A stretch of DNA of 64,000 bases from DATFMP01 sp035266845 (GTDB lineage: Bacteria; SAR324; JACQKK01). Shown here one piece after another: positions 7,767 through 15,894 of this stretch. Each line of letters opens with the position of its first letter. The stretch's first letter is position 1. The position numbers and the translations under genes are program-made. Under the pieces are notes generated by a model. The model searched no databases and had not been told where the DNA came from. It was given only the letters and a program-made list of their open reading frames with translations. The stretch covers positions 28,669 to 92,668 of the forward strand of contig DATFMP010000055.1 in NCBI GenBank assembly GCA_035266845.1. Reading direction: 5' to 3'.

Positions 7767-9032
7767 TTACTCCCCCCCAGACGGGGGCCCCTCCTCCGCT
7801 CGCTTGCGGAATTGGTCGGCCACCTGCAGCAGGCCCTCGGTGCAGGCGTCCCAGCGGTTCTCCTCCCAGCCGATCAGGCTGGCCAGCAGGGGCGTGCGCA
7901 GGGAGCGCGTCCAATCGCCCCAGCGCTCGAACTTGGCGAAGCGCTCCAGTTGACGGAGTTGCAGGTACATCAGGTCCAGCCCGCCGCCGGCCACTGTGTA
8001 CGTACCGTTGTGGAAGAGCACGGCCTTCTTGAAGAAGCCCACCGGATCGAGCAGGAACGGGTGCGTGTTGGTGCGTCCGCGGATGATGGGCACGCCGGCA
8101 CGGCCGCGCTCGTAGAAGCCCGGCGTGGAGGCCAGCAGGAACAGGTTGGTCTCCACCATGCGCGTGACGTGCAGCACGTCCTCCGCCAGCTCGGCGAAGA
8201 CCCCCTCCATGGTGGGCGGGGCCAGCCCGATCTTCTCCAGCAGTTGGTTGTAGCGCACCCACAGCACGGAGCGGCTGCGCAAGGGCCGCTGCTCGGGCTC
8301 CAGCACCATCACGCGCTGGCGAGGCAGGCCGCGTCGCCGCAACGGCAGGCCCAGCGGCGGGAAGGCCTCCACCCGCTCCGCCGGGGGCTTTGCCAGCAGC
8401 GCCTGCAGCTCGCGCAGGGCGCGATCGAACCAGTCGAGCTGGTTCTCCTCCCAGGCCACGATGGCGGCGTTGAGGCGCGGCTCCCACAGCGCCAGGTGCC
8501 AACGCGCCAGCGCCAGGCGGTCGCCCTCGGGCAGCGGCGCGTACAGGTTCACCGCGTCGTGCTCGGCCTGGGGCCGGCCGCGCCAGCGCCGGCGGTGGGC
8601 CACCTCGGCCTCGCCCGCCCAGGTGTTCAGGAAGCGCGAGAGCCGCGCCAGCTCCAGCAGGGTGCGGTCGCAGCTTTCGCTGCTGCTGCGGTAGCCGCTC
8701 TGGGCGAAGTAGTCCTCCAGCCAGGCGCGCAGGGCCGCCAGGCGGTGCTCCAGGGCCGGGAGAAAGGCGTCGGGCCCCGCGCCCACGTCGCAGTCGTCCA
8801 GCCGGTTGGCCGCGTCGGGCTCCATTCCGAAGTGGAACCCCGTGGGCGCGTAGCCCCGCTCGTTGAGCCGGGGCTGCACGAGGTCCTGCCCGTCCACAAC
8901 GCGGGTCCAGAGCTGCACGGCTTCCTCGGCCAGCTGGTTCAGGGGCTGGCGGGGCTCCTGCACAACGGCCGCATGGAAGTCCGCGAGGGCGGCGACGAGG
9001 GGGCTGTCCGGCGGGGCCGGCTGTTCGGTCAT
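7767..9032 (-). CDS. Conserved-looking protein of unknown function, 421 aa
   Basis: I do not recognise this protein. It is 421 residues, predicted cytoplasmic (no signal peptide or membrane segment), mostly alpha-helical and rich in Trp, Arg and Leu. The C-terminal third contains PIIRGRTNTHPFLLDPVGFF and a Gly-rich turn AGGGLDL, which look like conserved core segments. The start MTEQPAPPDSPL is preferred because the upstream in-frame 37 residues overlap the divergent promoter region. Codon use matches its neighbours, and the opposite strand carries only shadow reading frames. Confidence 0.65.
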   Translation of the reverse strand: MTEQPAPPDSPLVAALADFHAAVVQEPRQPLNQLAEEAVQLWTRVVDGQDLVQPRLNERGYAPTGFHFGMEPDAANRLDDCDVGAGPDAFLPALEHRLAALRAWLEDYFAQSGYRSSSESCDRTLLELARLSRFLNTWAGEAEVAHRRRWRGRPQAEHDAVNLYAPLPEGDRLALARWHLALWEPRLNAAIVAWEENQLDWFDRALRELQALLAKPPAERVEAFPPLGLPLRRRGLPRQRVMVLEPEQRPLRSRSVLWVRYNQLLEKIGLAPPTMEGVFAELAEDVLHVTRMVETNLFLLASTPGFYERGRAGVPIIRGRTNTHPFLLDPVGFFKKAVLFHNGTYTVAGGGLDLMYLQLRQLERFAKFERWGDWTRSLRTPLLASLIGWEENRWDACTEGLLQVADQFRKRAEEGPPSGGE

Positions 9033-9232
9033 CGCGGGAACCGGTTTTGGCCGGGTGTCGACTGTGTTATCACGAGAGGGTAGGATCAAGCGCCACCGGT
9101 GCCACGGCCGCGTCCCCGGCGCCCCGGGCACCCGGCAGCGCACGCCGCGCGGGGGCCGGCGTGCCGGCCACCGTGCGCATCGCCAACTGCTCGCCTACCG
9201 TTCGAGGGGCCTTGATTGATCCCGCCACGTTG

Positions 9233-9952
9233 ATGACCCGCTGGGCACTGCGCGCCCTGCTGCTGTGCTGCCTGCTGGGCCTGCTGGCCGCGCCCGCGGC
9301 CGCCCAGAAGCCCACACCCGGCGACCTGACCGCCCGCGTGACCGAGCTCGAGAGCAAGGTGGCCCTGCTGGAAAGCGAGGTGGCCGCGATGCGGGACCGG
9401 ATGGAAGCGGTGCTGGGCAGCGATCCCAGCTCCAAGGTGCAGAACGTGACCATCGGCGATTCGCCCATCCGGGGCAATCCCAACGCGCCCATCACGCTGG
9501 TCATGTTCGGGGACTATCAGAGCGACTACTCAGCGCGCGCCCAGTACGTCGTAAAAAAGCTGCTGGAAGCCTATCCACAGCAACTGCGCTTTGTCTACAA
9601 GCACTATCCGCTCACGCAGCAGCACCCCATGGCCAACGACGCGGCCCTGGCGGCCCTGGCGGCGGAGAAGCAGGGGCTGTTCTGGCAATACCACGACCTG
9701 CTGTTCCAGAACTCCCGCCGGCTGGACAACAACCTGCTGCTGGTGCTGGCCGAGCAGGCCGGGGTGGACCTGAGCCGCTTCGACCGCGACCGGAGATCGC
9801 TGGCGGCCCTGGAGCGCCTGCAAGCGGACGAGAAGGAGGGCGCCCAGCTCGGCGTGGCGGGCCTGCCCACGCTGTACCTGAACGGCCGCCTGATGCCCAC
9901 CTGGCGCTTCGACTATCTGCAGACCAAGATCAACGAGCTGATCGGCAAGTAG
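9233..9952 (+). CDS. Periplasmic DsbA-like thioredoxin-fold protein lacking the CxxC
   Basis: The 239-residue product has a signal peptide (residues 1-24, cleavage after PAAA), a heptad-like coiled coil (about 33-62) and a DsbA/Thioredoxin_4 domain (about 72-239). Gly-rich 'RGNPNAPITLVMFGDY' and the cis-Pro loop GLPTLYLNG (Pro212) are family hallmarks. The catalytic CPxC position reads SDYS (97-100), so both redox cysteines are gone and the mature part has none. It may be a chaperone or binding protein rather than an oxidoreductase. The coiled coil plus fold resembles DsbA-family proteins with oligomerising N-termini. Start chosen at the Met beginning the signal peptide. Confidence 0.8.
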   Translation: MTRWALRALLLCCLLGLLAAPAAAQKPTPGDLTARVTELESKVALLESEVAAMRDRMEAVLGSDPSSKVQNVTIGDSPIRGNPNAPITLVMFGDYQSDYSARAQYVVKKLLEAYPQQLRFVYKHYPLTQQHPMANDAALAALAAEKQGLFWQYHDLLFQNSRRLDNNLLLVLAEQAGVDLSRFDRDRRSLAALERLQADEKEGAQLGVAGLPTLYLNGRLMPTWRFDYLQTKINELIGK

Positions 9953-9965
9953 CGGCAACGCAGGC

Positions 9966-9980
9966 GCTCCGGCCCGGAGC
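9966..9980. terminator. Short GC hairpin between convergent genes
   Basis: A perfect 6-bp stem (9966-9971 with 9975-9980) sits in the 54-base gap between the DsbA-like gene and the convergent acyl-CoA dehydrogenase gene. It may end transcription from either side, but there is no T-run. Confidence 0.35.
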
Positions 9981-10006
9981 CGGGGCGTTTCGCCTCGTGT
10001 CCGCGG

Positions 10007-11854
10007 CTACTCCAGCACGGCGTCCAGCGCAGCGAAGTTGCGGGACTGCACCTTGGCGGCGATGGCCCGGTAGCGCGGCAGGATCTGGAACACGTAGTGC
10101 TCCGCCGTCTTGATCTTGTTGTAGTAGAAGCGCGCGTCCTCGTTGTCCGCCGCCAGCTTGCGCAGCGCCTCCGCGTCCGCGCCGTTGCCGCCCGCCAGCG
10201 CGCCCAGCTTCTCCTCGGAGATCAGCGCCATCCTGAGCAGGTAGTAGGCGCTCATCACGTCCGCGAAGAACACGCACACGTCCGTGGCGTGGAACACGCC
10301 CTCGCGCGGCCCCAGCTCATCGGCCAGGTTGGCCAGAGAGGCCACGGTGGCCTTGAGCTGCTCCTTGGCATCGTCCCAGGCGGCGATGGCCTGGCCCATG
10401 GAGGGCAGGCGCGCGTTGCCGGCTTGCACATCGCTCACCTCCTGCATCAGCGTGTCGAACAGCTCCCCGCCGCGCAGGCGCAGCTTGCGCGTGACCAGGT
10501 CCAGCGCCTGGATGCCCGTGGTACCCTCGTAGATGGAGGCGATCTTGGTATCGCGCATGTGCTGCGCCAGGGGGAACTCCTCCGTGAAGCCCACGCCCCC
10601 CAGCACCTGCACGCCCAGCCGTGTCACCTCGAAGCCGTGATCGGCCCCGGCGTTCTTGGCTACGGGCGTGAGGATGTCCACCAGGTCCTGGTAGCGCTGC
10701 CGGCTTTCCGCCGGGCCATGGTGGGCCATGTCGGAGTAAAACGCGGTGGCGTAGATCAGGCCGCGCGTGCCCTCCGTGTAGGCCTTCATGGTGAGCAGCA
10801 TGTTGCGCACGTCCGGGTGCGCAACGATGGGCGTGCGCTGCGCGTTGCGGTCCTTGCCGTGCTCCACCGCCACGCCCTGCACACGCTCGCGGGCATAGGC
10901 CCAGGCATTGCGGAAGGCGCCCGAGGCCGCACCCAGGCCCTGGTAGGCCACCTGCAGGCGCGCTTCGTTCATGAGCTTGAACATCTGTGACATGCCCAGG
11001 CACTCGCCCTCCAGCAGGTAGCCGTGGCAATCGCCGCTGGTGCCGAACTCCAGCACGCAGGTGGGCGAGGCCTTAATGCCCAGCTTGTGCTCCAGCCGCA
11101 GGGTGGTCACGTGGTTGGGCACGGTGGGCTTGCCGTCCGCATCCGGGCGGTACTTGGGCACGATGAACAGGCTGATGCCCTTGGGGCCGGGAGGCGCGCC
11201 TTCCGTGCGGGCCAGCACCAGGTGCACGATGTTCTCCGTGAAGTCGTGGTCGCCGCCGGAGATCCAGCTCTTGCTGCCCTTGATGAGGTAGTGGTCGCCC
11301 TCCTTGATGGCACGCGTGGTGATGTCCCCCACGGCGCTGCCCGCGTTGGGCTCGCTGAGGCACATGGTGCCGCCCCAGTGCCCGGTGATCATGTGCTCGC
11401 AATATTCGTTGCGCTGCGCCTCGTCGCCGAACTCGGCGATGAGCCCCGCCGCCCCGGCCGTCAGCATGGACGTGGTGTAGAGCGCGGGATTGGCGCCGTA
11501 CATCGCCTCCAGCACGCCCACCGCCACGGAGAGCGGCAGGCCCTGGCCGCCATACTCCGCGGGGGAGACCATGCCGATCCAGCCCGCCTCCGACGCCTGC
11601 CGCCAGGCCTCCTTGAAGCCCTTGGGCGTGACCACCTTGCCGTCCGCGATACGGGTGCCTTCTTCGTCGCCGGACTTGTTCAGCGGGGCGTAGACCTCCT
11701 CCACGAAGGTCGCGCCCTCCTGCACCACCATCTCGAAGTCGTCCGGCGCGAAGCCCTTGAACGCCTCCAACTCGGTGAGCCGCTCCACGTGCAGCAGCTC
11801 CTTCTGCACGAACCGGATGTCCTGCCGGTCAACGCTGTACTCGGTGCTGTTCAT
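10007..11854 (-). CDS. Acyl-CoA dehydrogenase, long (DmdC-like) class
   Basis: At 615 residues this belongs to the long acyl-CoA dehydrogenases that carry an extra C-terminal domain, the class containing 3-methylmercaptopropionyl-CoA dehydrogenase (DmdC). It should introduce a trans-2,3 double bond into an acyl-CoA using FAD. Visible marks are CLSEPNAGSAVGD (FAD/substrate loop), GSKSWISGGDHD, and the catalytic-Glu motif IYEGTTGIQALDL. The N-terminal NSTEYSVDRQDIRFV is typical of this class. Substrate choice between fatty acyl-CoA and methylthio-propionyl-CoA is open; no dmd partner is adjacent. Confidence 0.88.
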   Translation of the reverse strand: MNSTEYSVDRQDIRFVQKELLHVERLTELEAFKGFAPDDFEMVVQEGATFVEEVYAPLNKSGDEEGTRIADGKVVTPKGFKEAWRQASEAGWIGMVSPAEYGGQGLPLSVAVGVLEAMYGANPALYTTSMLTAGAAGLIAEFGDEAQRNEYCEHMITGHWGGTMCLSEPNAGSAVGDITTRAIKEGDHYLIKGSKSWISGGDHDFTENIVHLVLARTEGAPPGPKGISLFIVPKYRPDADGKPTVPNHVTTLRLEHKLGIKASPTCVLEFGTSGDCHGYLLEGECLGMSQMFKLMNEARLQVAYQGLGAASGAFRNAWAYARERVQGVAVEHGKDRNAQRTPIVAHPDVRNMLLTMKAYTEGTRGLIYATAFYSDMAHHGPAESRQRYQDLVDILTPVAKNAGADHGFEVTRLGVQVLGGVGFTEEFPLAQHMRDTKIASIYEGTTGIQALDLVTRKLRLRGGELFDTLMQEVSDVQAGNARLPSMGQAIAAWDDAKEQLKATVASLANLADELGPREGVFHATDVCVFFADVMSAYYLLRMALISEEKLGALAGGNGADAEALRKLAADNEDARFYYNKIKTAEHYVFQILPRYRAIAAKVQSRNFAALDAVLE

Positions 11855-12338
11855 GCCGATCGTCTCCGCTTGCGGCCGCCCGCCAGGGGGGCGGCCCGGT
11901 GCCTCTGCTTTGCATAGGAGGGCGGCTGCGGCAGCCCGGCGTACCGGGGCCGGCCGATTGGCCCATTAGACCACAGCCGCCCCAGCCGGGTAAACCGCGC
12001 GGGGGCGGCGAGACGCTGGGCCGCGCGGCCGTCCCTGTCCCCACTTGTCCGCATTCTCCCGCTGCGCCCAGCGGCCCGGCACGGTACGATGGAATCGGCC
12101 GCGGAGCCGCCAGGGGCGAAGCTTTGCGCTGCGCGGAAGATTTTTGCGAAACGAAGCCACTGGGTGCGGCGAGGCACCGAGGTCGCCTGCCGACCATCGG
12201 GTCGCCTTTGCGAAACGAAGCCATTGGGCAAGATGGGGCGGCGAGGCGGCGCTCCGGGCACCGTTCCGGCGCTGCGGCCGATGCGCTAGAATGAGGTGAG
12301 CGTGCCACCGCCTGCAGTCCTGTCCCGAGGCACCGCCC
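11855..12338. other. 484-base intergenic region with a 64-base direct repeat
   Basis: The region separates the divergent acyl-CoA dehydrogenase and pcm genes. A 22-base motif beginning TTTGCGAAACGAAGCC occurs at 12143-12164 and again at 12207-12228 with one mismatch. Reading frames across it look like low-complexity shadows. Promoters for both flanking genes should lie here, but I see no clear -35/-10 pair. Confidence 0.6.
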
Positions 12339-13004
12339 ATGAGCGAGATTTTCTCCACCTCCACCCGGCCCCGCTGGATCGAGCGTCAGCTCGTGCGGCG
12401 CGGCATCCGCGACGAGCGCGTGCTGGACGCCATGGCCCGCGTGCCGCGCGAGGCGTTCGTGCCGGCAGCGTTCCGCGGGCGGGCGCTGGTGGATGCGCCC
12501 ATCCCCATCGGCTGCCGCCAGACGGTCTCGCAGCCGTTCGTGGTGGCGCTGTCCCTGCAGGCGCTGGCGCTGCGGGGCGAGGAGCGGGTGCTGGACGTGG
12601 GCACGGGCTCCGGCTACCAGGCCGTGCTGCTGTCGTGGCTGGCGCGCGAGGTCTACACGATCGAGGTGCACCAGCGCCTGTACACCAATGCCCGCCTCGC
12701 CATCGAGCGCTACGCGCACTCCGCCGTGACCACGCGCTGCGGGGACGGCTCACAGGGTTGGCCGGAGGCCGCGCCCTTCGATGCCATCGTGGTGGGGGCC
12801 TGCGCGCCCAAGGTGCCGCCCAGCCTGCTGGCGCAGCTCGCGCCGGGCGGGCGGCTGGTGCTACCGCTGGGCAGCGAGCACTCGCAAACGCTCTACCGCA
12901 TCGTCAAACGGGCGGACGGCACGCTGGAGAAGACCCTGCTGGAGCGGGTGCTGTTCGTGCCCCTGGTGGGCCGGGAGGGCTCCGGGTTCCTGCCCCAGGC
13001 ATGA
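12339..13004 (+). CDS. pcm: Protein-L-isoaspartate O-methyltransferase
   Basis: The 221-residue enzyme methylates L-isoaspartyl residues of aged proteins with SAM, starting their repair. The SAM motif VLDVGTGSGYQ (84-94) and the family loop QTVSQP (61-66, with the key Ser) are present; the length fits PCMT. An acidic 'EVH' after the second strand matches the ribose-binding position. The start at MSEIFSTSTRP gives a normal N-terminus. The CBS-domain gene follows 108 bases downstream on the same strand. Confidence 0.9.
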   Translation: MSEIFSTSTRPRWIERQLVRRGIRDERVLDAMARVPREAFVPAAFRGRALVDAPIPIGCRQTVSQPFVVALSLQALALRGEERVLDVGTGSGYQAVLLSWLAREVYTIEVHQRLYTNARLAIERYAHSAVTTRCGDGSQGWPEAAPFDAIVVGACAPKVPPSLLAQLAPGGRLVLPLGSEHSQTLYRIVKRADGTLEKTLLERVLFVPLVGREGSGFLPQA

Positions 13005-13112
13005 GGCGGGCCCCGGCGTGACGGGCGCGGGCAGGGTCCGCGCGCGGAGGCCGCCGCGGCGATCGCGGCGGGTGCCTCGTTGGGGGGCCAACGAGTCCGA
13101 GCAGGTGCAGCC

Positions 13113-13610
13113 ATGAGCGCAGCGTCCAGGCCGTCGCGGGTGCCTCGCCCGCCCGCCCCGTTCCACCGGGATACGCCGCTGAGCGAGGTGATGGTGCGCG
13201 ACGTGATCACGATCCAGCTTCAGGACCGCAGCAGCCTGGTGGACACGCTGATGAAGCACCACCCGATCCACCACCTGCCGGTGCTGGAGGGCGATGTGCT
13301 GCGGGGGCTGATCGCCCAGCGCGACCTGTACCGCAGCATGCTCAGCGCGCTGTACTTCGAGGGCGAGCCGGAGCTGCACTCGTTCCTGGACGACTTCACG
13401 GACATCGCCAGCATCATGACGCCCGACCCGCTCACGCTGGAGCCCACGAACACGCTGGACGATGCCCTGCAACTGATGCTGGAGCACAAGATCGGCTGCG
13501 TGCCCGTGGTGGACGACCGCAACCGCCTGCAGGGCATCCTCACGGACTCGGACCTGCTGCGCATCCTCAACGCCGTGCTGCCGCCGCCGGGGGCGGGGCG
13601 GGCCTCTTAG
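13113..13610 (+). CDS. Tandem CBS-domain protein
   Basis: This 165-residue protein consists mainly of a CBS pair (about residues 22-80 and 96-155), with strands such as HHLPVLEGDVLRGLIAQRDLY and the second-domain pattern IGCVPVVDDRNRLQGILT. CBS pairs bind adenosyl ligands and regulate partners; stand-alone versions have unknown targets. I start at MSAASRPSR rather than eleven codons earlier because the earlier codons have no ribosome site. It follows pcm on the same strand, with no clear functional link. Confidence 0.8.
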   Translation: MSAASRPSRVPRPPAPFHRDTPLSEVMVRDVITIQLQDRSSLVDTLMKHHPIHHLPVLEGDVLRGLIAQRDLYRSMLSALYFEGEPELHSFLDDFTDIASIMTPDPLTLEPTNTLDDALQLMLEHKIGCVPVVDDRNRLQGILTDSDLLRILNAVLPPPGAGRAS

Positions 13611-13745
13611 CACCCTCGCAGGCGGTTCCGGCATAATACCAGGCACGGTACGGCAACGCGTGGTGTCGATCCGCCCGACGATCCGACGCTTTCATTCCAA
13701 GCGCAGCGATGAATCTGCTTTTCCCGTGGTCTGCCGGCCCTGGCG

Positions 13746-14354
13746 CTAGGTCGGCGCCATGGGCACGTACCCCGGCTGGCTGCGCACGCGCTCCAGCCAA
13801 GCGCGGATGGCGGGGTAGCCGGCCAGGTCGAAGCCCCCCTGGTCGGCCACGTGGGTGTAGGCGTACAGCGCGATGTCCGCGATGGAGTAGCGCCCACCCA
13901 CCAGGAAGGGCGCCTCGCGCAGCGCGCCCTCCAGCACGTCCAGGGCCGCGTAGCCCTGGGTGCGCTTTTGCTCCAGCAGCGCCTGCTGCGGGGGCTCCAG
14001 CCTGGAGAAGTGCCGCAGCCAGAAGCGCGCCGTGGCGATGTTGGGCTCGTGGCTGTACTGCTCGAAGAACATCCATTGCAGCACCAAGGCCCGCTGCAGG
14101 CGCTCGTCCGGCAGGTAGGGCGTGCCCTCGGCCAGATAGAACAGGATCGCGTCGGACTCGGCCAGGGCCGTGCCGTCCTCCAGCACCAGCAGGGGCACGC
14201 GGCCGTTGGGATTGAGGCGCAGGAACTCGGGCGTGCGGGTCTCGCCACGCAGGATATCCACCTCGGTCAGCTCGTAGGGCCGGCCGAGCTGGTGCAACAG
14301 CAGCCGCACCTTGTAGCCGTTGCCCGAGTCCGCATAGTCGTACAGTCGCAGCAT
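13746..14354 (-). CDS. Glutathione S-transferase family protein
   Basis: The 202-residue product has an N-terminal thioredoxin-like GST domain (about 1-80) beginning MLRLYDYADSGNGYK, with NPNGRVPLLVLEDG providing the cis-Pro and ESDAILFYLAEG the glutathione-binding acidic/Ser pair. An all-helical C-terminal domain (about 87-195) follows, with 'GGRYSIADIALYAY' as the usual N-capping motif. It is likely a cytosolic detoxification enzyme. A Ser/Asn-type active site near residue 10 suggests the beta/nu-like classes; the substrate is unknown. Confidence 0.85.
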   Translation of the reverse strand: MLRLYDYADSGNGYKVRLLLHQLGRPYELTEVDILRGETRTPEFLRLNPNGRVPLLVLEDGTALAESDAILFYLAEGTPYLPDERLQRALVLQWMFFEQYSHEPNIATARFWLRHFSRLEPPQQALLEQKRTQGYAALDVLEGALREAPFLVGGRYSIADIALYAYTHVADQGGFDLAGYPAIRAWLERVRSQPGYVPMAPT

Positions 14355-14433
14355 GTGCGCACTCCGCTCCCGGTTGCGGGCACCCGGCCAGCCGCGCGGG
14401 GTGGGCTGCCCCGGCGGGCCGGCACGGGTGGTC

Positions 14434-14694
14434 TCAGCTCTGCCAGAACCACTTGCTGGCTTCCTTGTACACCGTACCGCGGGAAACGCCGATATCCGAG
14501 AAGAAGCGCGGCTCCCGGGCCAGGGTGGCCCGCAGCTCCGCCCGCTGGCGGCTGCGCCGTACCCACAGGCGCAGCAGCCCCAGGGCCTGGATGGCCCGGC
14601 GCACCCATGGATTGGGGGCCCCCACGTACCGGCCGGTCCACCGCGAATCGAGATTGCGGGCCTTACTCCATGCATTTAGATTTCTTGCATTCAT
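14434..14694 (-). CDS. Small DUF1127 protein
   Basis: The 86-residue basic protein carries a C-terminal DUF1127 (YjiS-like) segment, including LRATLAREPRFFSDIGVSRG. DUF1127 proteins are short, Arg-rich and in some proteobacteria influence RNA or phosphate and carbon physiology; the role here is unknown. A good ribosome site (GGGGAGG) precedes ATG 14694. It diverges from a LysR regulator across a 219-base gap that contains a T-N11-A palindrome, so it is a likely target of that regulator. Confidence 0.8.
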   Translation of the reverse strand: MNARNLNAWSKARNLDSRWTGRYVGAPNPWVRRAIQALGLLRLWVRRSRQRAELRATLAREPRFFSDIGVSRGTVYKEASKWFWQS

Positions 14695-14773
14695 GTGATC
14701 CTCCCCTTGCTGGCTCGCCTTCGTGAATCGAGTGCCTTCAGGCCTCCATGGTGCCACTGGACACCGCGCAGGC

Positions 14774-14815
14774 AAGCGATTTATCCTCACTAAGCGATTT
14801 AGCTATTCTGAATCG
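14774..14815. promoter_or_regulatory. Probable LysR operator (T-N11-A) and direct repeats
   Basis: AAGCGATTTA occurs at 14774-14783 and 14792-14801 (18-base spacing). The second copy also forms GATT-N11-AATC (14796-14814), the classic LysR-type T-N11-A dyad. It lies about 100 bases from each divergent start codon, a position suited to autoregulation and control of the DUF1127 gene. Confidence 0.6.
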
Positions 14816-14913
14816 CGTTGATGGCACCGCGATGGTCGTGCGGCGTCCCCATCAGGCTACGGCCGGCGACGGGCGGCGCCCACCCGCTGCTTGCGACACG
14901 ATTCCGGAGGTCC

Positions 14914-15894
14914 ATGGAGAATCTGCCGTCCCTCAACGGCCTGCGCGCCTTCGAGGCCGCCGCGCGCTGCGGCAGCGTGAAGGCGGCGGCGGCCGAGCTG
15001 TTCGTGACGCCCGGCGCGGTGAGCCAGCAGGTGAAGGCCCTGGAGGCGGCGCTGGGCACGCCGCTGTTCCGGCGCGTGGGCAATACCCTGCAGCTCAGCG
15101 AGGCGGGCGCGGCGCTCTACCCCGTGCTGCACGAGGCCTTCCAATCCATCGCCGGGGCGGTGCGGCGTGTGCGCGAGCGCGAGCAGGCCGGCCCGCTCAC
15201 GGTGAGCACGGTATCCTCGTTTGCTTCCAAGTGGCTCGTGCCACGGCTGGGGCGCTTCCGCGAGCGGCATCCGCAGATCGACGTGCGCATCAGCGCCACG
15301 GAGCGGCTGGCGGACTTCTCCCGGGATGATGTGGACGTGGCCATCCGCTTGGGCAGCGGCAACTATGCGGGTCTGCGCAGCGACTTCCTGTTCCGCGAGC
15401 CCCTGTTCCCCGTGTGCAGCCCGCGGTTAGTGACCGGGTCGATACCCCTGCGCGAGCCGGCGGATTTGCGCCACCACACGCTGCTCCACGACGAGACCTA
15501 CGACGCATGGCTGCTGTGGTTGCGCCAGCATGGCGTGCAGGGCGTGGAGGCCCGCCGCGGGCCCGTGTTCAGCGACGCTTCCATGGCATTGCAGGCCGCC
15601 ATGGACGGCCAGGGCGTGGCCATGGCCCGCGGAGAGCTGGCCGCGCAGGACCTGGCCGATGGCCGCCTGGTGCGGCCCTTCGATCTCTCCGTGCCCTACC
15701 GCTTTGCGTACTTTGTGGTCTCGCTGCCGGAAGCGGCGGAGTGGCCCAAGGTGGCGGCATTCAGAGAGTGGGTGCTGGAGCAGGCGCGCCAGTTCCGTGC
15801 GGAGCACCCGCAGGTGGCGCCAGCGGGGATGGGTGGGGTGGACGACGCGACTCCACCGGGCCGCGGGACGCCCGACGGACGGCATCAGCCGTAG
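14914..15894 (+). CDS. LysR-family regulator, GcvA-like
   Basis: This is a 326-residue LysR regulator. The N-terminal helix-turn-helix spans about residues 18-38 (AAAAELFVTPGAVSQQVKAL), followed by a substrate-binding domain with the GcvA-type pattern ATERLADFSRDDVDVAIRLG. 'LPSLNGLRAFEAAARCGS' at the start is typical of the GcvA/AmpR subgroup. Ribosome site CGGAGG precedes ATG 14914. The last ten bases overlap the convergent lolE-like gene. It probably controls the divergent DUF1127 gene through the dyad at 14796-14814; the effector is unknown. Confidence 0.88.
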   Translation: MENLPSLNGLRAFEAAARCGSVKAAAAELFVTPGAVSQQVKALEAALGTPLFRRVGNTLQLSEAGAALYPVLHEAFQSIAGAVRRVREREQAGPLTVSTVSSFASKWLVPRLGRFRERHPQIDVRISATERLADFSRDDVDVAIRLGSGNYAGLRSDFLFREPLFPVCSPRLVTGSIPLREPADLRHHTLLHDETYDAWLLWLRQHGVQGVEARRGPVFSDASMALQAAMDGQGVAMARGELAAQDLADGRLVRPFDLSVPYRFAYFVVSLPEAAEWPKVAAFREWVLEQARQFRAEHPQVAPAGMGGVDDATPPGRGTPDGRHQP

